Source of the DNA: Paramarasmius palmivorus
Taxonomy: Eukaryota > Basidiomycota > Agaricomycetes > Agaricales > Marasmiaceae
Length of the DNA: 64,000 nt
Assembly (NCBI GenBank): GCA_037176845.1
Contig: JAYKXP010000006.1
Span: 992,001-1,056,000, forward strand
Direction of reading: 5' to 3'
This document shows positions 13,078 through 23,190 of this stretch, piece after piece. Below the pieces are notes generated by a model. It was not told the DNA's origin. It did no database searches and saw only the letters and a list, made by a program, of their open reading frames with translations. Made by a program: the position numbers and the translations under genes. The first letter of the stretch is position 1, and every line of letters begins with the position of its first letter.

Positions 13078-14404
13078 ATGAGATTGAAGCGCGATATGAA
13101 AAGTGGGTGCTGTTGTCGTCTAGAAAAACGATTGTTGAGATAGATTTCAAGGCCTAGGCATTGCGAACCCACAGAACTCGGAAGAAGACGTTGCAAGGCT
13201 GACTAGGAAAAGGAGATCCAAGCCATCCAGACAGAAAGCCAGCGCCAAGAAACAGCTCTTGGGAGAGGGCGAGTTTCACGATAAAGCCGCGTACGAACAA
13301 AAAGTACAGGGACTAGAGACAGAGCTGCAAGCGGAAAGACAGCGTGTCAAAAAACTATCGAAGGAGCTGAACAAGCGGGAGATTGATATCAAGAGGCTGC
13401 AGACTGACCACAATGAGGAGAAGAGGTACTGCGCCGCCTTGCTGTCACAGCTTGGAGCGTTACAACGGGATTATAGCATCGCGAGATTGCACCATCAGCA
13501 GCGAGCTCGAGAGCTACACGCAGCCCACAAATTCCTTCATGAAGACACGAATCAGTCTGTCGAAGGGACTGTTAGCTTGCTCGACAGGCTCAACGCCGAG
13601 ATTCACCATGTTTCAGCATCCATTTCCCTTTTAGACTATAACGACATTCAGGACACCAGCCAGAGATCGTTGGCGGAGGAGGATGAGCTTGACAAGGACG
13701 TAGTCTGGATGTTTGGAGAGACGATGAGCCGGGTGCTACGCAAATCGAGAGGATCACAGCACGCACCGTTCATACTCCAGTGCTTCTTGCAAGGAGTAGC
13801 GTCTAGACATTGCTACTATCTTATCGAACAGTGGGCACCCGACTTTGAAATCTCCCAGATGCTCTGCGAGACATACAATCGCATGAAAACATCTAGTGAG
13901 TGGCTTTTGTCAATGTAAGCAATTTGGATATGACTCGGATGCTAACGTACCATAGATTTACCGCTAGTTGTAGAGCGGTGGAAGGCTTTGACCAAAGCTC
14001 AAACGAAATACCCAACGCAAACCCATACCGCTCTCATAGCCGACATACGCATTTCGCTTTTAGAGATGATAAGGAAAGTGTTGCACACCACGGGGCGACG
14101 GAACTGGCAGACATACAGTTCCTATGTGGAGAAATGTGCTGAAAATGTGTTGAATTTAGCTTCTCGACTGGATACTCTTTTGGGAAAAGACGTGTCCAAT
14201 CCGACGTTGAAGGTTTTCTGCGCAATTGGCGGGGATTCTTTTGCCGAAGGGACGATGGAGGATACGTGCTTCCCGGAGAACAAGACCCACGTAGGAGACG
14301 TTGTTGGCAGTACGGATTTAGGATTGTGTGTGCAGGATGGTGGTCCGGTTTTGAGAAAAGCCAGGGTCCTTCGACTGTCGTCGGTGATTCGTGTCGTTGA
14401 ATGA
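13078..14404 (+). CDS. Coiled-coil protein of unknown function
   Basis: Three exons (13078-13102, 13152-13895, 13956-14404) give 405 aa. The first exon codes only eight residues. I placed it because its 49-nt intron restores phase and an ATG. After a basic stretch (TRKRRSKPSRQKASAKKQ) comes a long heptad-rich region (about residues 35-120), predicted coiled coil. A mixed helical domain with conserved-looking Trp and Cys (WMFGETMSRVLRK, CFLQGVASRHCYYLIEQW) follows. The C-terminus is low-complexity and acidic. I recognise no catalytic motif. The basic N-terminus and coiled coil would fit a nuclear or scaffolding protein, which is inference only. Confidence 0.6.
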
Positions 14405-14945
14405 GCTTGAACGTTTGAACAATTATGTTGAATAAACTTGATTTGATGGTATATAAAAGACCAGCTTTATCAAAGACATAACATGGGGAGAGAGAAGGAA
14501 ATGTCTTGTCGATGTGGTCCAATGCTCGTTTCGTCGCTATGTTCAAAATGACAGTGGACATGGTCATAGCCAAGGCTGGCCTTTATAGAAGCGCTCGGAT
14601 TCTACCTTGCTTCTGGCAGCTGCAGTACTACCGTAAGATTTCATCCACTCTTTTTCTCCCTCTGTATTATCGCTTACTCGTGCATGTTGGCTAGATGTCT
14701 CAATCTTCAGCTGCAGCTGAGACTCAACCCAAGCCTCGTAGACTCCCTCCACTTGCTCGCTCGCCTGACTCGGAACTGCTCGTATTCGGATTTCACGTCT
14801 ATGTACTTTATGGAAATTTGCAGCAACAGCCAGAAATGTCAACTTTCTATTATTGATATGGACGAGCCATATTTACGCCAGCAGATACTCTGTGCGTTCC
14901 ATCACATGACAAAAGAGGACTCAACGACCGTCGACCATTGCCATC
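14405..14945. other. Intergenic, no gene seen
   Basis: About 540 bp between tandem + strand genes. An antisense ORF overlaps it and the preceding gene's 3' end, but it shows no family signal. Confidence 0.5.
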
Positions 14946-16871
14946 ATGACCTCCACCGAAAATTCATATTTTCAAGACCCATCCAACTACCTCCAAACCC
15001 TTCAATCAATGGGTTGGAAGGAAGTCCTCCCCGAACAACAGTACCAATTTTGGAAACGAGCCTGGGTCCAGAAAGAGGTGCCCAAACTTCTTCGTCCTGA
15101 AGAGTTCGCAGATGCTATGGCCGACCCATCGTGTCCAGCCGAAACCTTTCCTACTTCACTCGAGGAAGTCCCTCAAGCTCTACTCCGAACCGAATACCGC
15201 AGAGTGTATGATTGGCTATGTGCCCCTAATCCAGACCCACAAGCAGGTGCTATGCGAGCGGCTCGCCCAATAACAGGACATCCCGGTATCGGTGAGCTGC
15301 TGAAGCTATTGGGTGTTGCTTTTGAAGCTAATATTCAATATCTGACAGGAAAAACCATCTTCAGAGAATACGTTCTATATCGTCGATGTATGGACCACAA
15401 GCCCACCCTATATTTCGATGTTTTGCCACAGATCTTGTATCTGTTCCATGAAGGCGGCGTATTATTCGTGACCAAGGGGAAGACCGATTCTACTACCTTG
15501 AATCCTTTCAACCAGGACACGTGGCTACTACTCGACGGACCCCGACCTGACCGTCAGATACCTGACGACCTTCTGCTGCCCAAATGGAAACACCCCAAAA
15601 TCATATTCACAGCATCTCCATCTCTTGAAAGCGAATGGGTAAGGTGGCACAAGTATCCAATGAACCTTCAGGTGGTGTACATGCAGGGCTGGAATGTTTA
15701 TGAACTCCGATACGGGTGCGTGCGTCGACTACATAGATAAGTTTTACATCTGACGCTACTTTTCAGGAGTCTTATATACCACATGAAATGGACGGATGTC
15801 GCTCAACGGCTCCTCGTTGTTGGTCCAATTCCCCGGCATCTCTTTATTCAAAACCAGTACGAGATGCAGTCCAAAAGAATAGACCAGGCAATACGAGATC
15901 TCACAGTTGAAAATCTGAAACGTATCCAGGCGTCAGATGTCCTGTACGAGAGCTTTGGCGGCCCCAGAACCCATCATTGCATTCAGTATATCAACCGGAC
16001 AGACAACGAAAATGTTCGTGCAGCCCCGCGAACGTTCCTACTCAGCGAACATGTTGCAAAGCAGATACGCCATCGCCTTGTCAACATCATCGTCCAGTCA
16101 CGAGTCAATCTCATTGAAAAGTACTCCGGGGCGGGTCAAGAAGCGAACCTATCCAGTTATCGCTATGAGGTACACATCTTGCGTCAATTAGCAGAAATGA
16201 ATGCTGACTTCCAGGTGGACATGTACCGAATGGTCCGCCTTCCGGCCAACCGTTCAATACCAACTCCTGGCGGCCCAAAGAGGAATGACAGACGAGGCAG
16301 GAAACGTTCAGCACCATCCGGAAAGCCGCCTGCAGGACGAAAGAAACCGGAACCTCCATGGTATACGGCATACGGTCAACCTTCGAAGATGAAGGAGCTA
16401 CAGGACCTTCGGTCTCTGAGCGCCACGGAACCCATCTCCTTGGTAATCAAGCCCATGGATGCTTTCATTTATGAACCTGGCCAGGTCGGCAGCATCCCGG
16501 TTCGAAGCCGTGTGTTATATGTTCCGCGTATACCCAACGAAACGGCAATCGATGCCTTTTATGTGGATGACAATACACTATGGCTGTTGCAGCTGACAGT
16601 CGGTGCTAGTCATACGGTCCGCCCTGGCCTCCTATACCTGAAAACTCGATTTGAAGGGCTTCCGGATGATTGGAGACTCATCTTTGTTCAGCCCTACCAA
16701 ACCTGCATGACAGTCTCTTATGAGCAGAGCGTTGCTCACATTCCATTCTTCCATCTATGTATCGCACCTGACGCTTTGGGGCATCGTATTCCTAAAGTAG
16801 AGGCTAATTTGGATGCAGATGAGCCGATGGATGATGATGACGATGAGGAGGAGGAGGAGGGGTCTGGATGA
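14946..16871 (+). CDS. P-loop NTPase-like protein, Crinkler/RHS-type
   Basis: Exons 14946-15291, 15349-15715 and 15767-16871 give 605 aa. Splicing the first intron rebuilds a Walker A motif, TGHPGIGKTIF, at about residues 110-120. Unspliced, the frame reads through and the motif is lost. A hydrophobic strand YFDVLPQILYLFHEGGVLFV and a possible Walker B-like region follow. A basic linker (about residues 440-470, GRKRSAPSGKPPAGRKKPE) precedes the C-terminal domain, and the protein ends in a run of Asp/Glu. The arrangement 'short helical N-terminus, GHPGIGKT P-loop, divergent C-terminus' resembles the fungal Crinkler/retrotransposon-hot-spot-like proteins that are expanded in basidiomycetes. There is no signal peptide, so secretion is not supported. 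Assignment to that superfamily is tentative. Confidence 0.6.
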
Positions 16872-17194
16872 TTCATCTCCCGTCTCGCTGTACCTAACTT
16901 ACATATGCAATCTTTGTATGTAGTACGTATGTCTGATAGTCCAGAGATGGTAGTGTCCCTGTGCCTAGGCCCGTTTCGTTGCATTTTTACATTTCCACAC
17001 TATGGCACGAAGAGACCTATTTCAAGAATGTCATGCTCAGACATTGGTCGATATCTATTTCAGTTTGGTACGAAGCTTCCTTGAGCGATTTCTGCACGCC
17101 GAGGACGAACCAACGATGTTGAAGCTTGAAGCTTGAAGAAGGGCCCTTACTCCTAGACGTTGAGCGCTTATTACTCTTGACCGCGACCACATCC
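16872..17194. other. Intergenic, no gene seen
   Basis: 323 bp between tandem genes, holding the 3' end of the P-loop gene and the promoter of the F-box gene. No other feature recognised. Confidence 0.5.
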
Positions 17195-18127
17195 ATGGCA
17201 GCAACAAAACGCAAAGATCCCGAGACCAAAGACCCCCCAGCACGTAAAAGACGCAAAACTCTTCAGTCTATTGTTGAAATGCCCATAGACATTCTCTACG
17301 AGATCTTTTCTCACCTCCATCCAAACGACCTACTCCGCCTCTCATGGGCGACCAAAGCTCTCCGTGAGATCCTCATGTCTCGTACCTCTGCGAGCGTCTG
17401 GAAAGCATCCAGGGAAGAAATAGGCTTTGATGACTCTATGATACCCACTTTTTGCGATCTCAACGAGCCAACGTTGGCCAAGATGCTCTTTTGTCCGATT
17501 TGCACAGTATGCTCGTTCGTTCTTCATCCTGTACACCCACTGACGTGTATCAAGTACTGCGGTACAGTTAAAGCGACTCAAATAACCTGGAATGCATTCT
17601 CTAGGGTCTGTAAAGATTGTTCATACGCGAAGTGAGTTGTCTGGCATCATTTCCATGAGTGAACGCTCACGGGCTTCAGCTTTGCCACTCCCTACGTCAT
17701 GCGAGAGATCAAGAAAATACCTATTCATCCTCAATTCCCAACAGAGCTTTGGGATACTCTGCCATACACCCTCAACGACGCTATCGGAAGCGTAGATTTT
17801 CGTACGCTGTAGATATGATCATTTCCCGTTTGGCGCTCACACGACCTGGCCTAGCTGTCAAGCAATACAGGATCTCAGCTGCGACTCTGATCTCTCAAGA
17901 TCTCTTTCAGCTCGTAACGGACGAAGAAAGGAAGGACTTTATCGAGGGAAAGAAGGAAGAGGCGAAGGTGAATGCTGAGGTTTGTTATTTTGAAGTCTGT
18001 GCTTTTACATGTACTGATTTCGCGGCTGTATCAGCGCATTAAAGCTTGTCAGGCTTGGGCAGAAAGTCGAGGTATCGTCCGTGTTCGAACTAAGGGTCAA
18101 CGAGGAAGGGGAAGAGGGAGGCGGTGA
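17195..18127 (+). CDS. F-box protein
   Basis: Five exons (17195-17506, 17555-17631, 17680-17801, 17855-17979, 18035-18127) give 242 aa. After a Lys/Arg-rich N-terminus (possible nuclear signal, ARKRRK), the F-box reads MPIDILYEIFSHLHPNDLLR at about residues 29-48, followed by the usual ATKALREILMSRTSASVWKASR. Splicing of the first intron gives a C-x2-C-x2-C cluster (CPICTYCG), then CKDC, a small Cys-rich motif common after the F-box in Agaricomycete members. F-box proteins act as substrate receptors of SCF ubiquitin ligases through Skp1; the substrate here is unknown. The C-terminus is Arg/Gly-rich. Agaricomycetes carry large F-box families, so orthology is unlikely to be one-to-one. Confidence 0.85.
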
Positions 18128-18306
18128 CAGCCGTCCTGATTTGTCGTTTGTTTTCAGTGCTCTACGCTGTTCTTGTCGCTTTCTTGCTTACGTGTCTCGC
18201 AACTATTCTTGGAATCGTTACTGTATATCCAAATGCGCTGTAATACCTGTTATAGATGCAACTACTGTACATAATATACGTCTAACAAATTATATGATAA
18301 CCAAAA

Positions 18307-19361
18307 TTAATCGAAATGAAATCCTCTTTTTGGATTCGCCCTTCTCTTCTCCATCGCCTTCTTCACCTTCCGCTCGGGCCTAACGACTATAATCGGGACT
18401 GGTGAATGTGTCAAGCAATACCTATTCCAATCATCAGCATGCGACCACAGTTCGGATCCAAAAAGAACATACTTGGATACACTTCCCATAGTCCCTTTCA
18501 ATCCCATCTGCCATAGTTTCCTTCCCCTGGTCCCAACAATCACAGAATCTGGTCGGTACAGCGCAATCAGCCGATCCAGCGTATCGGTCACTTTCCCTGC
18601 GATGTACTCCAGTATTATCGACACCTTTCGGTCTGGATCGACTTCCTGACATTTGCCTTGTATATATTTCATTAATTCTCTTGCGTCCTCTCGTATACTG
18701 TCATGGTCCTTTTCTAGCTCGTCTTCTTCGATACCGCGGAAGACGACGAATTCGTCGCCATCTTGTACAAAGGATTCGAGCGCCCAGTCGAGTGCTTGTG
18801 AGCCGGATTCATCGGGTGAGGAGGCACATAGGAATACCCTATGTTGAGTGGTGAGGGAAGGATTCAAAACTGGTAAGAGAATGAACACACCGAGTATTCC
18901 TTGTCCGCTTATACCCATCACTCTTACTACTTAGCGTAAAACTAAACATACTAGCTGCAGGGTTCTCAAACGTATCAAATGAGACTTTCGGTGTATAGCC
19001 TATCACAAACTATTCATCAACCAACTTCTCTTCGCAAATGAAAAAAGGAAAGGTAAAACCAACCAGGGACAGGAGTCTGGGGCATACTGCTCCCATGTCC
19101 GAATACATGGCCTCCAACTGACGTCTCCGATGACTGATGCCTCAACATTCCCGGCGGTGCAGATACAGTACTACCAATCGTAGGTGATATCGTCAATTCT
19201 ACCCCTCCAACATCAGGTAATGGATTAGTTAACGAGAAGGGCGAAGTGGCGGGTGAAGTGGCAGCCGAAGAAGGTTGTTTCAGTGCTGAGCGGCGTGGTG
19301 CCGAGGGATGAGGATGAGGGTGAGGAAACATGGGCGGTGAGGTGGAGGGAGATGTAGACAT
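18307..19361 (-). CDS. Universal stress protein (UspA domain)
   Basis: Four exons (19064-19361, 18891-18999, 18473-18838, 18307-18421) give 295 aa. The N-terminal 100 residues are Ser/Pro/Thr-rich and disordered. A linker GYTPKVSFDTFENP leads into the Usp fold from VFLCASSPDESGSQALDWAL to the end. The nucleotide-binding signature G-x2-G-x9-G(S/T) is visible (VGTRGRK...TMGSVSK), so ATP binding is plausible. The intron 18422-18472 must be removed to join SVSK to YCLTHSPVPI. The 5' half, including intron 1 and upstream sequence, is duplicated at 22318-22812. The 3' end is convergent with the F-box gene, 179 bp away. Confidence 0.9.
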
Positions 19362-19858
19362 TGTGCTGGTCGTCTGAGTCGAGTCGGTCGCCGTAGTCGT
19401 TGTAGTAAAAAGAGCTGTACAGCCACCCGGAATAGCGGCCCGTCCAAATTTTCAGCAAGCTGGGCTGTGCTGCAAGGCAACAAGAAATACGACGGATAGC
19501 AAAGCTAGTAAAGACCATAGGTACATAAGTGTAAGTGTAAAATGAAGCAAATAGCTTGCATCCTCAGACCACACGACAGCTCCGCGTTCGACGCCGAACA
19601 AGATCGTCGGGTTCCAGAGGTGAGTACATCCCTTGTAGCAAGATACAGGACGAACAAGGTAGATATATTGTCTTCACGGTGAGTTACAAGTTTATTCGTT
19701 ATCTAAAACAGCTTCGAGAAATGGAGACCTGTTGAAGATCACTCCACGTTCCCCTCGAGACTTGTCGAAAGTTGTTACTTTACTTGAGTTGAAACGTTGA
19801 CCTTGGAACCCATGTCAACCAGTGCCCGATAGAAGCAGACATCAACACACTCACTTGC
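19362..19858. other. Promoter region of the stress-protein gene
   Basis: About 500 bp between two minus-strand genes. Its proximal 100-160 bp are repeated upstream of the truncated copy at 22660-22812. No further gene is seen. Confidence 0.5.
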
Positions 19859-20606
19859 TCAAGCAGGTCCAGCTCCCTTGCGTGGGTCCCGGAAGCCCTC
19901 CATAACGATGAGCTGCACAGCATCGATTGTTGCCGAGAAATTTGCCCTCGTGCTACTCGTCACTGGCGGGACCCAAGACTGGATATCTGTCTCAAGTTTA
20001 ACGGTAGTCACCAAGATGTAAAAGGAATCCGGGAGGTCTGGGTTGGGGAATGCGAGCTGTAGTCGATACTCCCAGGAGGAGCTCTGTGAGGAACTAGATT
20101 TTGTAAAGTCGGCCCAGCCATTGTCTTTGGCGGTCTTCAGATCGGTAAAGGTCGCCTCAATGTGCTTCGTCAGCGCCGCAATGTCCTGTTCACTTAACAC
20201 GACACTGAGAACATATTTCAGAAAAGCGACCATTTTGTCGACCATAATTTCCACCGTCACGTCCTGCTGGTTGATGGTGTTGCTCTGGAACTTGTCCATC
20301 ACCAGATCATCGCCTGTATGGGTTCCATGATCAGCATGTGTCTAAAGAGTGTATAATGAAAACAGCTTGCCATTATACTCGTTGATGCCTTCGGTCAGAA
20401 ACTTCTGCCACTCGAACGATTTCGGGTCGCCGAGTTTGACAAAGTGCGCCGCAAAGCTGTTTACCTCCTGGGCAGTCCTAACGAGGTTGGGCGGAAGCTT
20501 GGAGAATTGGTCGAAATAAACTAGTGCTATGGAGTAGTGAGTGCAACGAACTCGTGTGCTTGTGCCTTTGCAATATGTGAGAGTATAGCATACCTTCACT
20601 GGACAT
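19859..20606 (-). CDS. Cyt-like (CytB/volvatoxin-type) pore-forming protein
   Basis: Three exons (20594-20606, 20371-20526, 19859-20313) give 207 aa, about the size expected for a Cyt-family cytolysin. Features seen are an N-terminal helical segment (FDQFSKLPPNLVRTAQEVNS), a central helix before and within VEIMVDKMVAFLKYVLSVVL, a TFTDLKTAKDNGWADF turn, and alternating beta strands in the C-terminal half (WEYRLQLAFPNPD, SFYILVTTVKLETDI). This pattern matches fungal proteins annotated as CytB delta-endotoxin-like, which are membrane-permeabilising. There is no signal peptide. The first exon is only 13 nt. The second intron (20314-20370) uses a GC donor (GCAAGC) that gives NGDDLVMDKF in frame; no GT in the region keeps phase. 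The reading frame is intact. Activity is inferred from the family only. Confidence 0.68.
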
Positions 20607-20659
20607 GCTTGAGTAACAATCCTAGGTTCAGGTGGTAGTCGGTGCTGATCTGGAGAAGC

Positions 20660-20666
20660 TTTTATA
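20660..20666 (-). promoter_or_regulatory. TATA box of the Cyt-like gene
   Basis: TATAAAAG on the minus strand, about 55-60 nt upstream of the ATG at 20606. Spacing and sequence fit a fungal core promoter. Confidence 0.5.
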
Positions 20667-21260
20667 GTTTTCGCGTGGCCTTGTTCGGGTTTGAACTGAC
20701 ATTGTACGAGCGGAGCGCTATCGACACCGTGACCTTTGCTTCATATTCGAGTTGTCTGAGTAGCTCCGAGATTAATTATGCATGATGCATGTATTGACGT
20801 TGCAGTGTCAACTCCCGATCTTTTCGTTGTTTTCTCTGTGGCAGGTGGCAGAAGGTATGACATGGATGCTATTCAGTCCATGTGAACCGTGGATCTAATA
20901 CATATGAGTTTTGGAGGAAGAAACCTTGTAAATTCTGAGCACATTATCCCAGTGAGATGCCGTTGAACTCAGAAAAGTAGCTTTTCAAATGAAAAACAAA
21001 AGAATGCACTCGCCTCCCATTCGAAATTTGTTTGAAATGATACTTTTATTCTGCAACCGGTGAATGTCAGTTCGATAACAGCCCAGTGCCGAATAGTGTA
21101 TCCAAGTCCAGCATATTCTATAGCGGCGTTTTCATACACGCGTCCGAATTCCGGGATTTCGTGGGCTTCAGTTGGAATGACAGTACGAGGGTGCAAAAAT
21201 TTCCGAAAGCAGGCCAGTTCAGCTTCAGATTTCCTTGAATTGAATAGCGCAGATGACAGA
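20667..21260. other. Intergenic, no gene seen
   Basis: About 590 bp between the Cyt-like promoter and the TIR element. Only short ORFs without recognisable motifs. Confidence 0.5.
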
Positions 21261-22110
21261 TAGGGCTGCTAACCGTACCGTAGCCGTATCGAGTTGTTGA
21301 ACTCGAAGTGTACGGTACGGTGACGAGGCAGTTGACCCCGTCAAGACCCGTACCGTTCACGGCCGTATACGGGCGTAAGACGAGTGTTGTCGGCTTCAAG
21401 AACCATCGAGTGATTTTCATGTAGTGGAGGTTTTGAGTTTTGTCTTCTGATTCAGGTCCGGATAGTTCTCAAGAAGCCTTTGCACAACACTGCCAAATGC
21501 ATCGCGTCACCTCGGAATCCGAACTTGAAACTGACACGCGTTCCTTATCCAATGAGGTACTTATAATTAACGCATTCCACAGCGAAGGGGGCGAGGAGGT
21601 GGACAGAAACGATGGTACCGGTAATGAATGACATTGGTGTCACAGCTATCCAACTGAATAACTTTTTAGCATGACTGGAAACCATGAAAGTTCTACAATA
21701 TTGAATTTCTCTAGAAGACACTATTTTGCCGCCAGTGATATTATTCTGAACCAGCGCCCATAACTCAGATGGATAACCAGAGGACATTGTCGGGGTACAA
21801 CAGTGCGTTTCCGATACATGTAATTTTGCTGTTCATCGACTTCCCAGTTGTCAGATTATCGTAAAACCCGACCTCAGTCTCAGAATTACTTCCCTATGAT
21901 AATGCTGACCTCTATAACCCATCATCCTTTCGCGCTACGGCCCGTACCGTAACCGTACAATTCCTTGACGGGCCGTATAGGTTTGCCCGTACCCCATACA
22001 GTACTAGTCTCCCCTAGGCAGACTCAATCGCTCGCAGGCTCGCTTGATATGAATACAGTACTGTACAATCATACGGCCGTACCCGTTATACGGTACGGTT
22101 AGTAACCCTA
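21261..22110. mobile_element. Non-autonomous TIR element (MITE-like), about 850 bp
   Basis: The two ends are inverted repeats of about 22 bp that share CTAACCGTACCGTA (21269-21282 and the complement at 22089-22102) and differ at two outer positions. Each end abuts TA (TAGGG...CCCTA), consistent with a TA target duplication of the Tc1/mariner type. If TA is the duplication, the element proper is 21263-22108. Sub-terminal repeats of CCCGTACC and GGCCGTATA occur near both ends, in both orientations. No ORF resembles a transposase. It lies between the Cyt-like gene and the truncated stress-protein copy. Confidence 0.7.
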
Positions 22111-22317
22111 ATATTGACAGAAAAGAAGTGAGCCAACTAACTCACACTACAGAATGACCGTCAAGCTTGAAGACGTGCCGTGCTCGATCCTTGCTGACTT
22201 CCTTTTTTTTGGAAAATTCTTTCCCCCGTAATGACGCGATATATATGTTGGAAACTCTGGAAGGTTCAAAAGAGCAAATTGCAAGTCAGCTTTACGCCAC
22301 TGACTTAGCGGATCTAG

Positions 22318-22812
22318 CCTATCTCAAACTACCCATCAGCCAACTTCTCTTCGCAACTGAGAAAAAGGAAGGTAAAACCGACCAGGGTCAGGAGTCTGGG
22401 ACATATCGCTCCCATATCCGAATACATGGCCTCCTACTGACGTCTCGGACGATTGATGCCTCAACATTCCCGGCGGTGCAGATACAGTACTTCCAATCGT
22501 GGGTGATATCGTCAATTCTACCCCTCCAACATCAGGTAATGGATTAGTTAACGAGAAGGGCGAAGTGGCAGCCGAAGAAGGTTGCTTCAGTGCTGAGCGG
22601 CGTGGTGCTGAAGGATGAGGGTGGTGAGGGAACATGGGTGGTAAGGTAGATGGAGATGTAGACATTGTGCTGGTCGTTAGAGTCGAGTGGGTCGCAGTCG
22701 TAACAGAAAGAGTTGTACAGCCACCGGAATAAGTGGTCCGTCTAATTTTGATCATGCAGCTTACATTCATGGACCGCAATAAAACAAGAGACATAAAATA
22801 AAGACCATAGAT
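22318..22812 (-). pseudogene. Truncated duplicate of the universal stress protein 5' half
   Basis: Strongly similar to 19005-19510. It covers some upstream sequence, exon 1 (ATG near 22666, MSTSPSTLPPMF...), and intron 1, and stops at the exon 2 boundary. The UspA domain is absent, so it cannot make a Usp fold. Within the first exon the length differences from the parent are multiples of three (loss of SPAT, 12 nt; loss of one codon in the His-Pro run), while the upstream part has other indels. The exon 1 frame stays open and runs about 30 codons into the former intron. It lies about 200 bp downstream of the TIR element. Confidence 0.75.
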
Positions 22813-23190
22813 ACTTCATCGTGTCCAAGAGGAATGGGTCGAGAGAATCGATGAATTTCAGGGGAAGGCAACAAACTTAGCTTTAGCGCTCTTTTTCAAT
22901 GACGCGTACATCTTTTATGCACGTTGGGTCTATTCTTCGCCGAGTTTAAACTACTTATTCATTTGCAGTCATTAAGGTTGTCGATTTGGTATCGTTTATC
23001 AGGTAAAAGTACATCCGAATGTCTAATACAATGCTACAAACTTGCCGAAGTGAAGTGGTGTTGGATAATAGTACACATGAATGTTGAACGTCAAACAGTG
23101 AAATAACAATATCAAGATGCGCATAACCAGGACAACAAAGGAAAATAGAAAGCAAATCAATTCGAATGGAAGGCAGAAAGTAAAAGACCG
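22813..23190. other. Intergenic, no gene seen
   Basis: 378 bp of AT-richer sequence between the truncated duplicate and the 3' end of Rif1. No feature recognised. Confidence 0.5.

Noticed and set aside
13259..13918. Start of the coiled-coil protein at 13259
   Set aside because: That codon is TTG; the ATG at 13078 with a 49-nt intron gives a consistent start.
14034..14573. 179-codon minus-strand ORF
   Set aside because: Overlaps the last exon of the coiled-coil gene in antisense and has no family features.
22100..22115. TAACCCTAA, telomere-like repeat
   Set aside because: One copy only, and it is the end of the TIR element joined to its flank.
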